A stretch of 64,000 bases of DNA from Numida meleagris (lineage: Eukaryota > Chordata > Aves > Galliformes > Numididae), in the NCBI RefSeq assembly GCF_002078875.1, contig NC_034438.1, positions 19,451,755 to 19,515,754 of the forward strand, written 5' to 3'. Below are positions 61,451-64,000 of this stretch, piece after piece. A model generated the notes under the pieces. It worked only from the letters and a program-made list of their open reading frames with translations, searched no databases and was not told the origin of the DNA. Each line of letters opens with the position of its first letter. Positions within the stretch are counted from its first letter, which is position 1. Both the position numbers and the translations under genes were made by a program.

Positions 61451-64000
<2,550 letters not shown>

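Overview
This window looks like bird genomic DNA, most likely galliform and chicken-like. It is AT-rich intronic sequence carrying several CR1 LINE fragments with the avian CR1 3' tail (repeats of ATTCTRTG). It also holds one fragment resembling the mariner-type element known from chicken as Galluhop/GalMar. There are no bacterial-style operons, RNA genes, CRISPR arrays or recognisable endogenous retroviruses.

The only protein-coding gene I can support is the middle of a large + strand gene, ZSWIM6 (zinc finger SWIM-type containing 6). Eight consecutive internal exons, numbered here 2-9 by comparison with the human gene as I remember it, lie at 29772-30128, 39470-39618, 40145-40295, 53918-54097, 55658-55834, 56097-56243, 59195-59341 and 61509-61769. 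Each joins to the next at a GT-AG junction with matching phase, giving 1569 coding bases (523 codons) with no stop or frameshift. Exon 2 carries the SWIM zinc-binding motif (CxCx7CxH). Exon 1 and the 3' exons lie outside the window.

Layout: 1-29771 is the 3' part of intron 1. It holds a 1.26-kb CR1 with a 330-codon reverse-transcriptase ORF (about 328-1592), a CpG island with promoter-like motifs (about 3000-3800), a poly(A) insertion between 16-bp direct repeats (6177-6258), a diverged 145-bp direct repeat (11076 and 12354) and a mariner fragment (22957-23330). Intron 2 (9.3 kb) contains three sense-oriented CR1 pieces. Intron 4 (13.6 kb) has no recognised mobile element but includes a candidate conserved noncoding block and a 33-bp tandem duplication. 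Introns 7 and 8 each hold one antisense CR1. The window ends inside intron 9.

I found no convincing new multi-gene system. The observations most worth checking are the intragenic CpG island, which could drive a shorter ZSWIM6 isoform, the duplicated 145-bp intronic block, and the poly(A)-tailed insertion in a genome whose dominant LINE does not use poly(A).
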